A stretch of DNA of 64,000 nt. Source: Sipunculus nudus (Eukaryota; Annelida; Sipuncula; Golfingiida; Sipunculidae). Within the stretch, counting starts at the first letter, position 1, and each line of letters starts with the position of its first letter. The notes beneath the pieces were generated by a model. That model did not search any database and was not told where the DNA came from. It saw only the letters and a program-made list of their open reading frames with translations. Where the stretch lies: positions 77,142,300-77,206,299 of the forward strand of contig CM049314.1 in NCBI GenBank assembly GCA_026874595.1, read 5' to 3'. Shown here one piece after another: positions 46,480 to 58,354 of the stretch. The position numbers and the translations under genes are program-made.

Positions 46480-47155
46480 TTTCGCTTTGCAGGTTCATTA
46501 GTTTTCGAAGTACGACTATAAAAGTAATATCTCAGACATGTAATTTATCTTAGGTAAATAATGTATCTAGTCTTGTCGCATCATGAATTCATTCGTATTT
46601 ATAAAAGACGTTTTTACGCTGATAATAATGTAATTAATTATATGTTATCCTATCTTGTGATTTATTTAACATTTTTGGGTTTATATTATAATATCACTGA
46701 TGGTGGCAGTGTTATCCGACTTTACACTTTGCCTTTCTCGTCTTTATGGCCTTTTCCTTCTTGAAGCCCCAGAGAGCACCAACCCGAGCAGAATGTGCTA
46801 AAGGGTTTTTTTACATTTTCCAACCGCCCATGACCAGTACCCATTCACGCCTTGGTGAAAACAGCGCCCCCTGGTGGGTAAGACTGTCTAGGAGACGTAA
46901 TTCCGAAGGCAGTTATATATAAAGAACTGGCAGTTTGACGTATTGACTGATTATTTTTAATAAACTGATAATCAATGAGTTAGCATGAAGAAAAGCATAT
47001 GACACACATCGCATACATGAATTAGGCTTTAGTAGATTTCAGACCTCATATGAAGGGGCTACTAGTAATCAAGAAGTTACAACCTGTCGTTTACCCTTAA
47101 GGTCTAAACTATGATATTCTCTCAATATTTCCCCGTTTTACCTTAGGTTTTTAGG
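46480..47155. other. No gene recognised
   Basis: AT-rich with a short GC-richer patch near 46770-46900 that carries the CTCF-like word. Confidence 0.4.
46863..46877 (-). promoter_or_regulatory. CTCF-like site
   Basis: The minus strand reads CCACCAGGGGGCGCT, which equals the core of the vertebrate CTCF consensus (CCASYAGRKGGCRS). CTCF is present across bilaterians, so a functional site is plausible, but the word can also occur within repeats. Confidence 0.35.
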
Positions 47156-47161
47156 CAACTA

Positions 47162-47223
47162 GCGGGATTTGAAGCGGAAAAATTTTGCTCAGTAGTCCAA
47201 TGCGCTTACCACTACGCTACCCC
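47162..47223 (-). repeat. tRNA-derived fragment (SINE head or tRNA relic)
   Basis: The minus strand has an A-box TAGCGTAGTGG followed by TAAGCGCATTGGAC, and a degraded B-box CTTCAAATCCC. The acceptor ends GGGGTAG and CTAGTTG do not pair, so it is not a working tRNA. Confidence 0.5.
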
Positions 47224-47229
47224 TTGTTC

Positions 47230-48765
47230 AGTTGACTTGATAATTTTAACGCACGCATGGTCGATCGTAGCCGTGACAACCCGGCTCAGTGGACACTGTT
47301 GATTGGGCTCGTAAACAGCCAGAACGCTGTTCTCGAATAAAGACCCGATAATAGTTCAAGATTCAGCCAATTAATATCCCAGAAAATGTTAACCCGTGTG
47401 AATGAATAAATGATTCAATGCCCTATCACTGCATTTGCACGATCTGAAGAATTTCATCTGGCTTTGATATTTTCTTCCTTTCAGCCGCCAGCAGCATAAC
47501 TGGGGTAAATGGATATCTGTGAAGATGTATTCATGGTTATAATAAATAATGAATATTCATAAAGCATGTTTCTGTTAAATAAAACACTGAATATTCACAA
47601 AAAAAGTTAATGTCTGTCATTTTATGTTTTTATTGTTTTTATTTGACTGTTCCAAAGACTGTTTTTTTCTCCTAAGATTTTTAAATGTTTCAAAAACGAC
47701 TTGACATATGTGCACTATACAGACTATATATAAATTTCATGGTGCAGATGGTTATATCGTCAGAACATATAACGTTTCTAACACGAGCATATATAAACGC
47801 CTATATATAGGACTGGGTGAACACTGATTTTCACATAAACTGCATTATTAAAAATAAATTAAAATAATAAAATAAAATAAAATTAATCCGCGATAAATAT
47901 TTATGTCATAACCACTGGAGTATTTTCCTGTATGTTACACGAGCGACACTCGGGTACTTCCACAAATTATTAATGATGCACTCGTCTGTGGGTTAAATAT
48001 TTATAGCAACAGTAAGTATAGTTACCATTCACACAGAGTCCGGTATGTATATAGACCTGTCAGAATAAATTTGATCAGCCGAAGGATTCAGCAGTAACCA
48101 AGTACCTTTAACAGTCATATAACATTCTTAATGTTCATTAACAGTCCGACAGCGCCGTGGGTGTGACAGGCTTGTTATTAAGATAGTCAGCCGACTTCCC
48201 AGTGGCCATGACAACGAGACATCTCGTGCTCACAGGGTAACGGTTGGCCATAAAGAGTTCTCAGGCGGTACTTAGGATACAACGAGACTCAGATTGTATA
48301 ATTCGACCTGTCCTTGAAAAGAAAAGCGTCATTGCCTGCAATGACGAGATGTTGTTTCCATCTGCATTTGAATGATAACTTGCTGGTCTGAATCCGCGAA
48401 CGCTTCTATATAGTGGTTATGGATGAAGTTATGCGGACAGCATGTTGAAGTTGTTCAAAATGTTCAAATTTGACATCTTTATGTATCATTAGAGGACTGA
48501 TCAACTGTTTTTAATCTGGTTTCGAGATTAGAAATATCTAGGACATATTGATTTCATAAAAAAAGACTCTATCAGTTTTATTTTCTTCAAACGTTGTGTA
48601 AGTGTAGAATCATACATTCCTACGCTATTATGTAACTCCAACGATCCGGTCATTACATCGTTTCATTATCATATTAGCATGGGGCATGACAATATGGAGA
48701 TTTCACGTTCCTTGTCGCTTTTGTGCATTTAAAATCTTTTGGTTTATGAATGTCAGTTTAGGTAT
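47230..48765. other. No gene recognised
   Basis: Mixed AT-rich sequence with no long frame. Confidence 0.4.
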
Positions 48766-48769
48766 TTAT

Positions 48770-49143
48770 CAGGGGCGGATTAAGAGAGGGCACCCGCATC
48801 TTTACCGACCAAAAATATGAAAAATGTAACAAAAAAAAATATATACGAGATTTTGCATCGCGCACCGTATTGTTCCTTTTACTAATGCCTGCGAGAGAAA
48901 TGTATAGGCCTAAGTCTATAAGTTCTCCAAGAACGCTTGTATAGCCATGTTTCAACCATGAAAACTGATTTTTTTGTAATATATCTCAATATTATAAATT
49001 GAAATTTAATCATGAACGTTTTACCGGACTGTTTCTAAAGGAGTGAGGCAAGGGGCCACTAGGTATTATTACAATAGTGACCGTTAATACAATAGTGGAT
49101 GCAACAAAGCCCCCTGTTTTGTTAGGGCCTCTGTCCGTCCCTG
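48770..49143. mobile_element. hAT-like MITE, 374 bp
   Basis: The left end is CAGGGGCGGATTAAGAG. The right end reversed is CAGGGACGGACAGAGG, giving an imperfect inverted pair starting CAGGGRCGGA, a form typical of hAT elements. No coding capacity. The 8-bp duplication expected for hAT is not clear (GTATTTAT against ATTGCATT), so the call is tentative. Confidence 0.45.
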
Positions 49144-49144
49144 A

Positions 49145-50845
49145 TTGCATTATATGAACAACATGACAATCAGTACCTAAGCATCTTCCTGTTTGCTTCT
49201 AATGAAGTCTGTGAAACTGACGTCAATTTCCGTATTTGTGTCTCCCTGAGGACTTATAAGAACTTATATTTCATGTAACCTGAGTCCAATTAGTTTTCAA
49301 ATTTTGTCATACATTGACTATATTATGTAAAAATAACTTTACATAAACACTAAGACCATGCCACTGCAGTGACTGAAGAAGCAATGTGTTCGTAAGGCGG
49401 AGAGAATACTTGAACTGTTCCTCTTTGTTCGAACCCCGGTGAAGTGCTTAACCACAAAGTCAGCCTGTTCCCAAATTAACTAGTGGTATTCGGTTATGGA
49501 ACAGACGAATTATCAAACTCCTACTAGGCGAGAGAAGCTTTGGGTGTAAAGACATCAGGCTGGCTCTGTAAATGGTTACCGAGGGGTAGTCTTAAATCGA
49601 TTTCAAATTACCCAATTGCATATTGAATTTGAATTAAAGTCACCCGGCACTGATGCTCAATGACAAATTCTGATGCTTTTAGCTCATGATATCAAAATGA
49701 CTTTAACACGTAAAGATACCAGATTAGTCAAAGATACTAAAATCCAATATCTGAAAAAAAGTCGCAAAATTAATGGTTGAATATATTAAAAAATACACAT
49801 TTCTTACATACTAAGCCAGGACATACAAATATTAAACTTAGTATGAGAAAAGCAGAAAATATTTTCTTTTAATTAACATAGGAAACAACTGTTTAGGGGG
49901 AACTATATGAAATCGCAAGGAAATGATGAAACAGATGTTAAGTTATTGCCTGTAACACTGATATCATACTACTCGGTAATATGTATGCCATTTCAAGTTA
50001 TGAAGGGGCGCTCTGAGGAGGAGTTAATAAGAAATCGTGAACCAGGAATAGACTTCCTATCATTCTAGTTAAAAAAAAACAGGAACAATGAGGCCTGCAG
50101 AATTGACAGAGGACTTGATGCAAATATTTGTTGAAAGAAATCTTAAGCACTGCGATTCAGTACAATTAAATCAAGCACGAGATCCAATCATCAATATAAG
50201 GGCAGTTTTTGATCTGGCGAGCAGAGTAGCTCTATGATGCAAAAAGCATGCAGAGGGTGAATGGATATTTTGATCTTGGACGTGGCTGATGCATACATGC
50301 GACCTCTGACTACTTTGTATCATATATGCTGGATTGTGAGAAGAATCTCTCAGAACAGATTATTTTTTTAAAACATGACGAGTTAGAAGCAAGCCAAAAA
50401 TCTTAATGCTTATTTTAATATTTAATCGCTATATTGAATTCTAGATATCCTTAATGCAGAACATGCATATTTTGCACGCAGAAACAAACGAAAAGAGACA
50501 CTATTGTAGGTGGTACCAAGTTACGTCCATTTGACTGCACATTGCAATTGCTTTCTTCAGTGCAGAATGTAAGAACGGTAATAAAAGCCCGTGATTCAAA
50601 CCTGGGTTGATTATTTTCATTTTCATTGCTATTCTTTTTTAAAGCCTATAATCATGTCTGCGCCAACCTTTTCCCGTCACTTGAAAAATGGCCAGGTTAA
50701 ATTTCTTTTCTCATCAGCACTGGTGGAAGTATTTTTTAATTCCACACAAAACCTTGTGTCCATAGTATCATTTTCGTTTGCAAGGTTCTGTTATTAAAAA
50801 AAAAACAAAGGGTATCAGGAGTGCATTGATATTTTATAATTATAA
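49145..50845. other. No gene recognised
   Basis: AT-rich. A B-box-like word GTTCGAACCCCG at about 49428 lacks a convincing A-box. Confidence 0.4.
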
Positions 50846-50877
50846 ATAACACACACACATACACACGCGCGCACACA

Positions 50878-51170
50878 TAAAGCGTAATGGTTAGAGCGCT
50901 AGACTTGAAAGGTTGTTGGTTCGCGTCCCGTTCTGACCCCGTCTGCGCTAAGACTCCTGGCCAAAGTCTTAACAACAAGGATCGCTCTCTCGGCCCATGC
51001 AGAAGTGAGCAGTTACTGGTCATGGGCGGCAGGCAATTTTAGAACGAATAACCTTCTAGCGCCTGGTATGGCTGCTTGGAATGTATGCTCCCAAGGGAGC
51101 CTAGAACAGCTCCAAGAATTTACAGGCCCGAAAGACCATGAAGACAAAGTGTAAAGATTGACATCGTCGG
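50878..51170 (+). mobile_element. tRNA-headed SINE
   Basis: The head AAAGCGTAATGGTTAGAGCG carries an A-box-like word, followed by GACTTGAAAGG and the B-box GGTTCGCGTCC (one change from consensus) at the right spacing for a tRNA-derived pol III promoter. A body of about 230 bp follows with GCGCCTGGTATGGCTGC, CTCCCAAGGGAGC and GGCCCGAAAGACCATG. A CA-rich microsatellite abuts the 5' end. A 95-codon minus-strand frame across it is not a gene. Confidence 0.6.
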
Positions 51171-51471
51171 CGACATCAGACTAAATCACACCTTAATCCT
51201 TTTAAATGCGCCATAGGGTGCTCAAGGGAAGTTAAATTGCATGTGCACATTTAAAGATCCAAAGTAATTTTTTTAAGACTGTTTTGATTTAAGATATATT
51301 GATAAATTCGGGTGATATGATACGTGGTACAGTTTTTTTTTATTCAATAGTAAAACAAGAAACCTGATTTATATATTATAGCGGTATACCCTTTATTTGG
51401 ACATGGGAACTCCTGATCTTAGTCTGTAGGAAAGAAGGAGACACATGAATGGCTTTAAATGATAAAAAAAA

Positions 51472-51500
51472 TGAATAATAATAATAATAATAATAATAAT
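51472..51500 (+). repeat. (AAT)n microsatellite
   Basis: About nine units of AAT. Confidence 0.9.
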
Positions 51501-51504
51501 TAAC

Positions 51505-52745
51505 CTAAAGAGTATCAAAGTGTGCTTTTAAGAAATTTTAAATGAACTGTTTATGAGATTTTAGGTATACCACGCAGGTTTTCTTCTGTAAGCCTGCATA
51601 GGTGTTTCTAGAGACTTGGTCTACCTTATGTTATAATGAACTGATTTGACTTCATATTATCAACAGCCGTTTAAGGACTGTTCAGCTGTCGGTATTCCTT
51701 TTTCTGCTGTCATTAAGCCTAAGGCAGGTTTTCACACAGTAAATCTGTTTCTGTCTGCTGCAATTACTCTCTTTGTTAATTACACCTAGTACTTACAAAT
51801 AGGAGACGACGTAGAAACCATTTAGGAGCAGAAACCACTGGCGAGCGCACCAGTGCTTAAATTATTATTCCAAAATTTAACATGATAGCTTTCGCCTAGC
51901 GTTAAGCAGATAAAAAAGAAATATGCTATTTATTTTGGCTTCTTAAACGGTCATTAATTACATTTCACTAATGATCCTTAACAGATGATCTGTAATTGAT
52001 GGATAGGAAATTTTTTGCTTATTTAAAGAGAAAACATAATGGTTTCATGAATATTATATTGGCTGCAGAAATTCAATGGCTAAAGTTGATTATCAATGAT
52101 GAAGTATTATAATGCAAAAAAAAATTGTTGTGTAAGCAATTTTCGGTTAACCATTTGAAATATAGTAAATGTGCTGCTTATGGAAAAAGGTGAATTTGTC
52201 GAGCAAATTATGCAATGTTAAGACATGAAAAAGTAAAGAAACTTAGTTTTCAGTGGATTTGCTCCTTGTTTCTAGGGGTTGGGGGTATATTTATCTTGAT
52301 ATGCTGTTACTCTTGCTGATTTAATGTTATCGACAACCTTATTTGAAATAAACTGTAACCTGTTATCGTATAAACAAACGAACACGTCCTTTATGCAAAC
52401 AGACAAACATTACAGAGGTAGAACTTGCAGAAACGAACTTCCAAGATGACGTATTGATTGTCTCTCCAGAAACGAGCAGATATGTTTTCCATTGAAGTTA
52501 TTACCATAATCCGCAATATCGCTTAAATCAATTATAATCCGACTCTCCCGGTCCTCGGAGGTTATCGCATGGCTTTATCTACAGTCTTCAATTATAGAAT
52601 CTACCAAACTGTGTAATGATGCCTTAAGATCCTGTTTCACCTTTTGTAATTGACTGATCGCCCTAATGCTCCACGTTCGTAATTAAATGTCGGGGGCACC
52701 TGTTTTACCAGACATGAGGAATCAACAGCGTGCCTAGCCTCATTA
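51505..52745. other. No gene recognised
   Basis: AT-rich, no frame over 60 codons. Confidence 0.4.
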
Positions 52746-52749
52746 TCGC

Positions 52750-52777
52750 CAGGGGCGGTCTTAGAAATCACCGCCCT
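52750..52777. repeat. Hairpin with CAGGGGCGG end-like word
   Basis: GGGCGGT (52753-52759) pairs with ACCGCCC (52770-52776). The preceding CAGGGG recalls hAT ends, but no partner end was found. Confidence 0.35.
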
Positions 52778-52779
52778 TT

Positions 52780-55560
52780 ATACAAATCATTATAAAACTT
52801 TGCAACATAGAGAAACACATCACGTCGAATTTACTTTTATAGGCTTTTAGTTTGCAAAAACGCAATTATATGGATGAATTCATTAGCAGGCTATTTCTTT
52901 GCCACACATTAAGAGTAGTCATCACTTCTATAATGGAAGTCAAAAGATCGCACTAGCCCGGAAGCAAGTATATTTCATTATGAAGTGCACAGAAAGAAAT
53001 AAATTGTAACAAAACATAAAATTACTCTACGGGATACACATATAATGTGGTCACTTAACTTTTCATGTTAACACGATTTGTGCTTAGCTTAAACTAAATG
53101 TGAAAAAAAACTTTTTTCAATTCTAAATGCATATAAATACCTTGCATATAAATTCCATATCCTGTTATCGCATATAACAGCAGCTACACATAATAGAGGG
53201 CTGGGTATGGATGTTGCTTAAGCAGACAAGGCACATATACGTAAGTCATTACTCAAAATGCTTGATTTCATGAGTTATATGTAGGCAGGGTACATGTTAT
53301 GTTTTCTATTTTAAAAATCCAATGTTTTGATCAACTGTGACTTTTATGTTTTATTACAATATTCTCAATGTGTAAAGCATGCTTTAATTCAAGGTTGTAG
53401 TAACATTATTTTAGAATTTGTGATTATATTCCTGCACATTGCCAGTTTTTATTTATGAACTACTGATATTCGGTTATAAAGTAAATTATTTGAATAATTT
53501 TCAAGTAATTTTATCATTAAAATACATGTTACACATTATAATGATTTGTCATAACATACACCAATTGTCTGCAGATGGTTGATCAATAAACGGTTAATAA
53601 GAGTAAATGCAAATTTATCTTTATTTCAGTTTTGCACTATGAAAACACTGATACTTTATACGTATACTTAACGTGTGGCATAGCGGTCATGAGGATTCGT
53701 CCTTCCGGACATATATAATAGATTTATATATGAAATGTGATTTTAAAGATAAAATAACCCCAACATAGGTCTGACTGAAAGGTTGTTATTATTCACGTCA
53801 AACAAAATATCAATAAACAGGGGTATATCAAAAGACAGAAATTTAGGCATTACTCAGTTTATTTACGATAGTGTAAACGTTTGTATTTCAAAGGGGCCCA
53901 ATCTCTTATCTGACCGATATAAAGGTAACCCCTTGGAGCCTTTTTAAAAATAGGCCAGAAAACGTAGATGTCAGGGAACACAGGCTGCCTGGTTATGGCT
54001 ATATCAACATGTTTATACTATGTGGGGGCCGCCAAAATGAAACACATTTAACAAGGGTATCTATCAGCAAGTCAGAAAAATAAGAGCTTCTAAATGGTGG
54101 TTTGCAACAATGGCCTTTCTACCTCCGCACATATACAACCTACCACCTGATGTTAGATGTTTTCCCTGTTTGTCAACATTGCTGTATTTACAAACATATT
54201 GTTGATTAAAAAATTCCAAACATCATTCTTATAAGAACTGTTTACAACCATAAATTGCAATAATATATACAGGGAGAAAACCAACAATCACAAATTCAAT
54301 TTTAAAGGGTACGTAAATGAGTATCTTTAACGAGACTGTTGTGAGAGTATGGGGAAACATGGAAAAGGACATTTCAGGTTGTTTCCAGCTTGTTAAATAT
54401 CATTGAATTCAATACTCCAAGAGTGGATTATCTCTATACATATCACGGAAAGAGCAACAAAATTCGTCCTAATATTTTCCGTACGATGTGTAAGACAGAC
54501 ACCCCAACCCTACCACTGGGTCCATTGGTTTTTGATAGGGTTTCTCCCTGGTTTATGCCCCCTAGGGATTGCTGTAAACGTAAATCGCACTGAAACGCAC
54601 ACCTGTGCATGACTGATCAGACCATCGATAGCGTTCTGGCAATGCACGCCCGCTGATCGAATAAATAATAACTACATATCACTATTTCTTCTTGCGTAGT
54701 TTGCTGCTTTTATTGGTTCCACTTCCCAATTTAAAATTCTTGAAATTCGACACATAGCCAACAAAACACCGAACATTTCGATTATCTTGCTAATCTTAAA
54801 AAAAGGCTAATTTCTTCTTTTTAAGGAACTCTTAATGCCATTTCATTATACTAACTCTCCGAAATGCCGCCTCCCCCCACCGTAAGGTACGCTACTCTAA
54901 GGCATCCATCAGTACTGCTACTTTAAGACTACCATGAAACTGTTCTTTGTTAGTACTGGAGGAATTGAGGGCTAATTTTCTGGATGTCTGTGTATTGTAT
55001 CGTATATCTCTTTCTTCACAAATGGTAGTTCAAATATGGGATCTTAATTGTCTTTTCAACATATAGAACTAAATTTTTGCCCCGTCACTCCACGCCTTCT
55101 AACCCTTCGAATCCCTACCTTGCAACCCCCCCCCCCTCCTGGTTACTCGTACGTGAACAGTAGTCGGGACAGTTCGGATAATCGTTCATCTTTTCTAATT
55201 CTGTTAAATAATGCCATTAAAATTTCTTGTGGAATCTTTAGCGACAATAAGTGTGAACACCCCATACTTTTTACTGGTAACTTTGAGGATTTTCCAGTTC
55301 TGCCTCCCCCAATTAACTTGACGTTGGTCCCTTGGATGAGCATTAATAATGATCAGCAGCCGAGTTCACAGCAATCACGAGTCGTGTTCATATTGATAAC
55401 TCCTTGTGTCACAATGGCAAGTCACAGACAGATATTTTGTTTTGGTTATGTGGTTGTGTGCAATCTGGGATAGTTGTTATGTTTTTTTTTTTTATTTTAA
55501 GGGTGTGAGTTATCATGCCTGTCAAGTCACTGTCCTAAGCGATACTTAAACTAGGATAGT
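52780..55560. other. No gene recognised
   Basis: AT-rich. The longest frame (55048-55473, 141 codons, no ATG at its start) spans a C-run (55127-55136) and shows no domain. Confidence 0.4.
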
Positions 55561-55604
55561 ATCTAGGTAATTTGAGAATGGGCCGACATAAGATAAACTT
55601 TGTT

Positions 55605-56830
55605 TTGAACTCAGCTGACTGTAGGTCAACTGAGCTAAAGCGATCACCCTTTCTCCGGCGACTGTCCGGTTTTCCGACCGTCCGTCCGTTAACAGGGCAC
55701 AAGTCGTAACCGTTAGACGTAGAAACTTCTAACCGTACATCCATGGGGTTCTTAGGCAATTATCCTTGGAAACCTGAAATTAGGTCATGGTGACTTATGT
55801 TTTTTGGCCCAAGGGGCGAAAACATGATTTTGAGCAACCGGGCACTCAGACGGGGCACAAATTGTATCCATTAAGACTAGAAACCTACATGTGACCTACA
55901 TTTTACGACCTACAAGTCAGAAAAGGAACAAGCTGTAACTGTTGTCTAGTGTCTTCTAATGTTACAATCTGAGACTTCCTTTGCAAGTGTCCTTGAAAAT
56001 CTGAAATTAGGTCACTGTGATCTATATTTTGCGAACTATAGGAAAAGATGTCATATAAACACCCAGGCAGTTAGACGGGGCACACATTGTATCCATTATG
56101 CCTAGAAACTTCTCATTCAAAATTCAGGGAGGTCCTAGGCAAATGTTCTTGGATACCTGAGAATAGGTCATGTTGACCTATATTCTGTGACCTATGGGCC
56201 GAAAAATGGTTTTCAGTATCCAGAGAGTCAGACTGGGCACAAATTGTATCCATGAGGCCTTGAATCTTCTATCATGACATCCAGGTTGGTCCTAGGCAAA
56301 TGTGTTTGGAAACATTAAATTAGGTCCTGGTGACATATATTCTGCAAACTATAGGAAAAAGATATCATGGGAGCACTATGAATGTCAGATAGGCACAAAT
56401 CGTGTATGTTGAGTCCTGAATTTTCTATCACAAAACACAAGGTGGTTCTACTGGCCAGAAGCATGATTTTGAGCAGTCAGACAGAGCACAAATTAAATTG
56501 TATACATTAGCTCTAGACTCTCTAACCTGACATTCAGGAAATTTATTGGCAATTCTCCTTGGAAACCTGGAATTTGGTCATGGTGGCCTATATTCTGCGA
56601 GCTATGGACCAGAAACATTATCTTGAGCATCCAGACAGACAGGGTACAATTTGTATACATATTCCTCGGAACCCTCTATTGTGGAATCCAGGGGGTCCTG
56701 GGCAGGTCTCCTATGAATCTTGAAATTTTTATTTCCAGTCCATTTTTCAACATAGCAACATTAGCCATAGGCTATTCTCACACAATATATAAAATTATTA
56801 AAAGAAATCAGCACCAAGTCAAATTTAGCG
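55605..56830 (+). repeat. Dispersed repeat element, copy 2
   Basis: It begins ACTCAGCTGACTGTAGGTCA and passes through TCCGTCCGTTAACAGGGCAC. It has about six internal units marked by GTGACCTATATTCTG-like words (about 55787, 55888, 56014, 56168, 56327 and 56580), and ends with the tail CCTATGAATCTTGAAATTTT ... CCATTTTTCAACATAGC near 56705-56760. Same orientation, order and ends as 3500-5215 but with fewer internal units. Confidence 0.8.
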
Positions 56831-56834
56831 GAGC

Positions 56835-57985
56835 GTCATGGCACATAGGCCACTTGTTCAGAGTAGAAAGAACACGATGGGTTCAATTAATGTTTACGGA
56901 AACAAAAAAAAATATATTCTCTTTCATCTTGCATTCACAAAAACCTAACATTATTTGCCCGGAAACCAACATGGCAGACGCAACGGAAGCGCATGTGTTA
57001 TCTACGCGTATAATCTACGAGCTTTAAAATATCTTGGGACATTGCTTAATTTTTCATAACTAAATACGCTTTGAGCATTAACCTGTAATAAAAACTGTTT
57101 AATAAAATAGTCCCCGATATTAAGACAAGAGTGTCCAATATGGTTTTACATTCAGACCATATCAATTCACTGGCGGTTGTCAAACCATTGTGACTAATTC
57201 CCGGTAATTAACTAACTATAAATGCTAGAAGTTTTTTTTTTCTGCGGAACAGTTGGTTTTTTAGCCGTCACAAAGAGAAGTGCTTGTACCATCAAGATGG
57301 CAGTTTGGAGTTAATAACTCATCTTCGGGATCTGGTTCTAGGTGTATGAACGAGATTTTTAAATAGTATAACATGCAAGTCAACGATGCTATCATACAAA
57401 GGTATATGTTACTGTGTACAGCGATCCTGATGGCAGATGTGTATACTATTTTTAATGCAGATCTAAAAACACATCAAAGAGAACAGACTGATATATTAAG
57501 GGGGAATTAGAGGGCATTGAATAGAGGGAATACCTCCGCCCAGGCAGAACAAGCCAATAGGATCGTATTGCTCTTTTTCTCTGTTGCTCTGTTCATATTT
57601 AGCATTAATACCCCTATATATATATATATATGTATGTACATGCCAACAATTTCAATGCAGTTTTTGGGTTCGTTCACTAGTTACCCACAAAAATTCATGG
57701 AAGTCTGTCACATTTTTTTTTTAAGTAAAACTAATGATGTTCATACAAAACAACTGATTATCAGCGACACTGCTCCCCGAATGTAACAGTCCTGGCCGTC
57801 AGTGTTGCCAACGAGCCTTTATTCGCAGAACGCAGGGAACTTTATGGAATATATTGAACAAGAAGATCACGTACATATGATGGGTCTAAACCTTTCAATG
57901 CGTTGTAGGTATAAAGAAGAATCGTAAACCGATTCCGACATTCCACCGGTAGCCAGTGCAGCTGTTTCAGTAATGGGATAATGTA
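56835..57985. other. No gene recognised
   Basis: Contains an ATG in good context at 56971 (CCAACATGGCAGACGC) whose frame stops after 18 codons, and a short TA run near 57617. GGAATACCTCCGCCCAGGCA at about 57527 resembles the reverse of GGGCGGAGGTAAT at 60540. Confidence 0.35.
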
Positions 57986-57989
57986 GGCG

Positions 57990-58350
57990 GATTAGTTATT
58001 ATAATGGCTCAGGTGGTGGCGTTCAGTAGTGTCTAGAGGTGGAGGAAATCCGACTACCCAGAGAAAACAATTCTCAGAAATGCGGGTATTTTAACTAAGG
58101 CTAATAGGGCTTACTTTGGGTTGTGACTACATTACAACGGGCAATCTATTTTCTAACCATGTCTCTTCATAAACCGTTGATGATACTATTGCAAGTGCTT
58201 TTGGATAAAGATGATTTATTTTACATGGATTGAACAAACATTTATTTTAACTTATCAAGGCACCTTCCATGGATCAGGTGGTTGCGTTCGGCGGTGTCTA
58301 GAGGTGGAAAAATCAAAGAACCCGGAGAAAACGACCTTGGACGGGCTACT
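57990..58350 (+). repeat. Pair of related fragments (GTGTCTAGAGGTGGA)
   Basis: TCAGGTGGTGGCGTTCAGTA (about 58010) and TCAGGTGGTTGCGTTCGGCG (about 58275) are each followed by GTGTCTAGAGGTGGA, AATCnnAnnACCCnGAGAAAAC. The two copies are about 265 bp apart in the same orientation. The CCCGGAGAAAAC phrase is common in dispersed animal repeats. Confidence 0.6.
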
Positions 58351-58354
58351 AATT

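Noticed and set aside
49376-49445. Possible tRNA gene (GTTCGAACCCCG B-box word)
   Set aside because: No convincing A-box at the right distance and no acceptor pairing.
55048-55473. 141-codon plus-strand frame
   Set aside because: It begins at TTG, crosses a C-run that makes a Pro stretch, and shows no domain.
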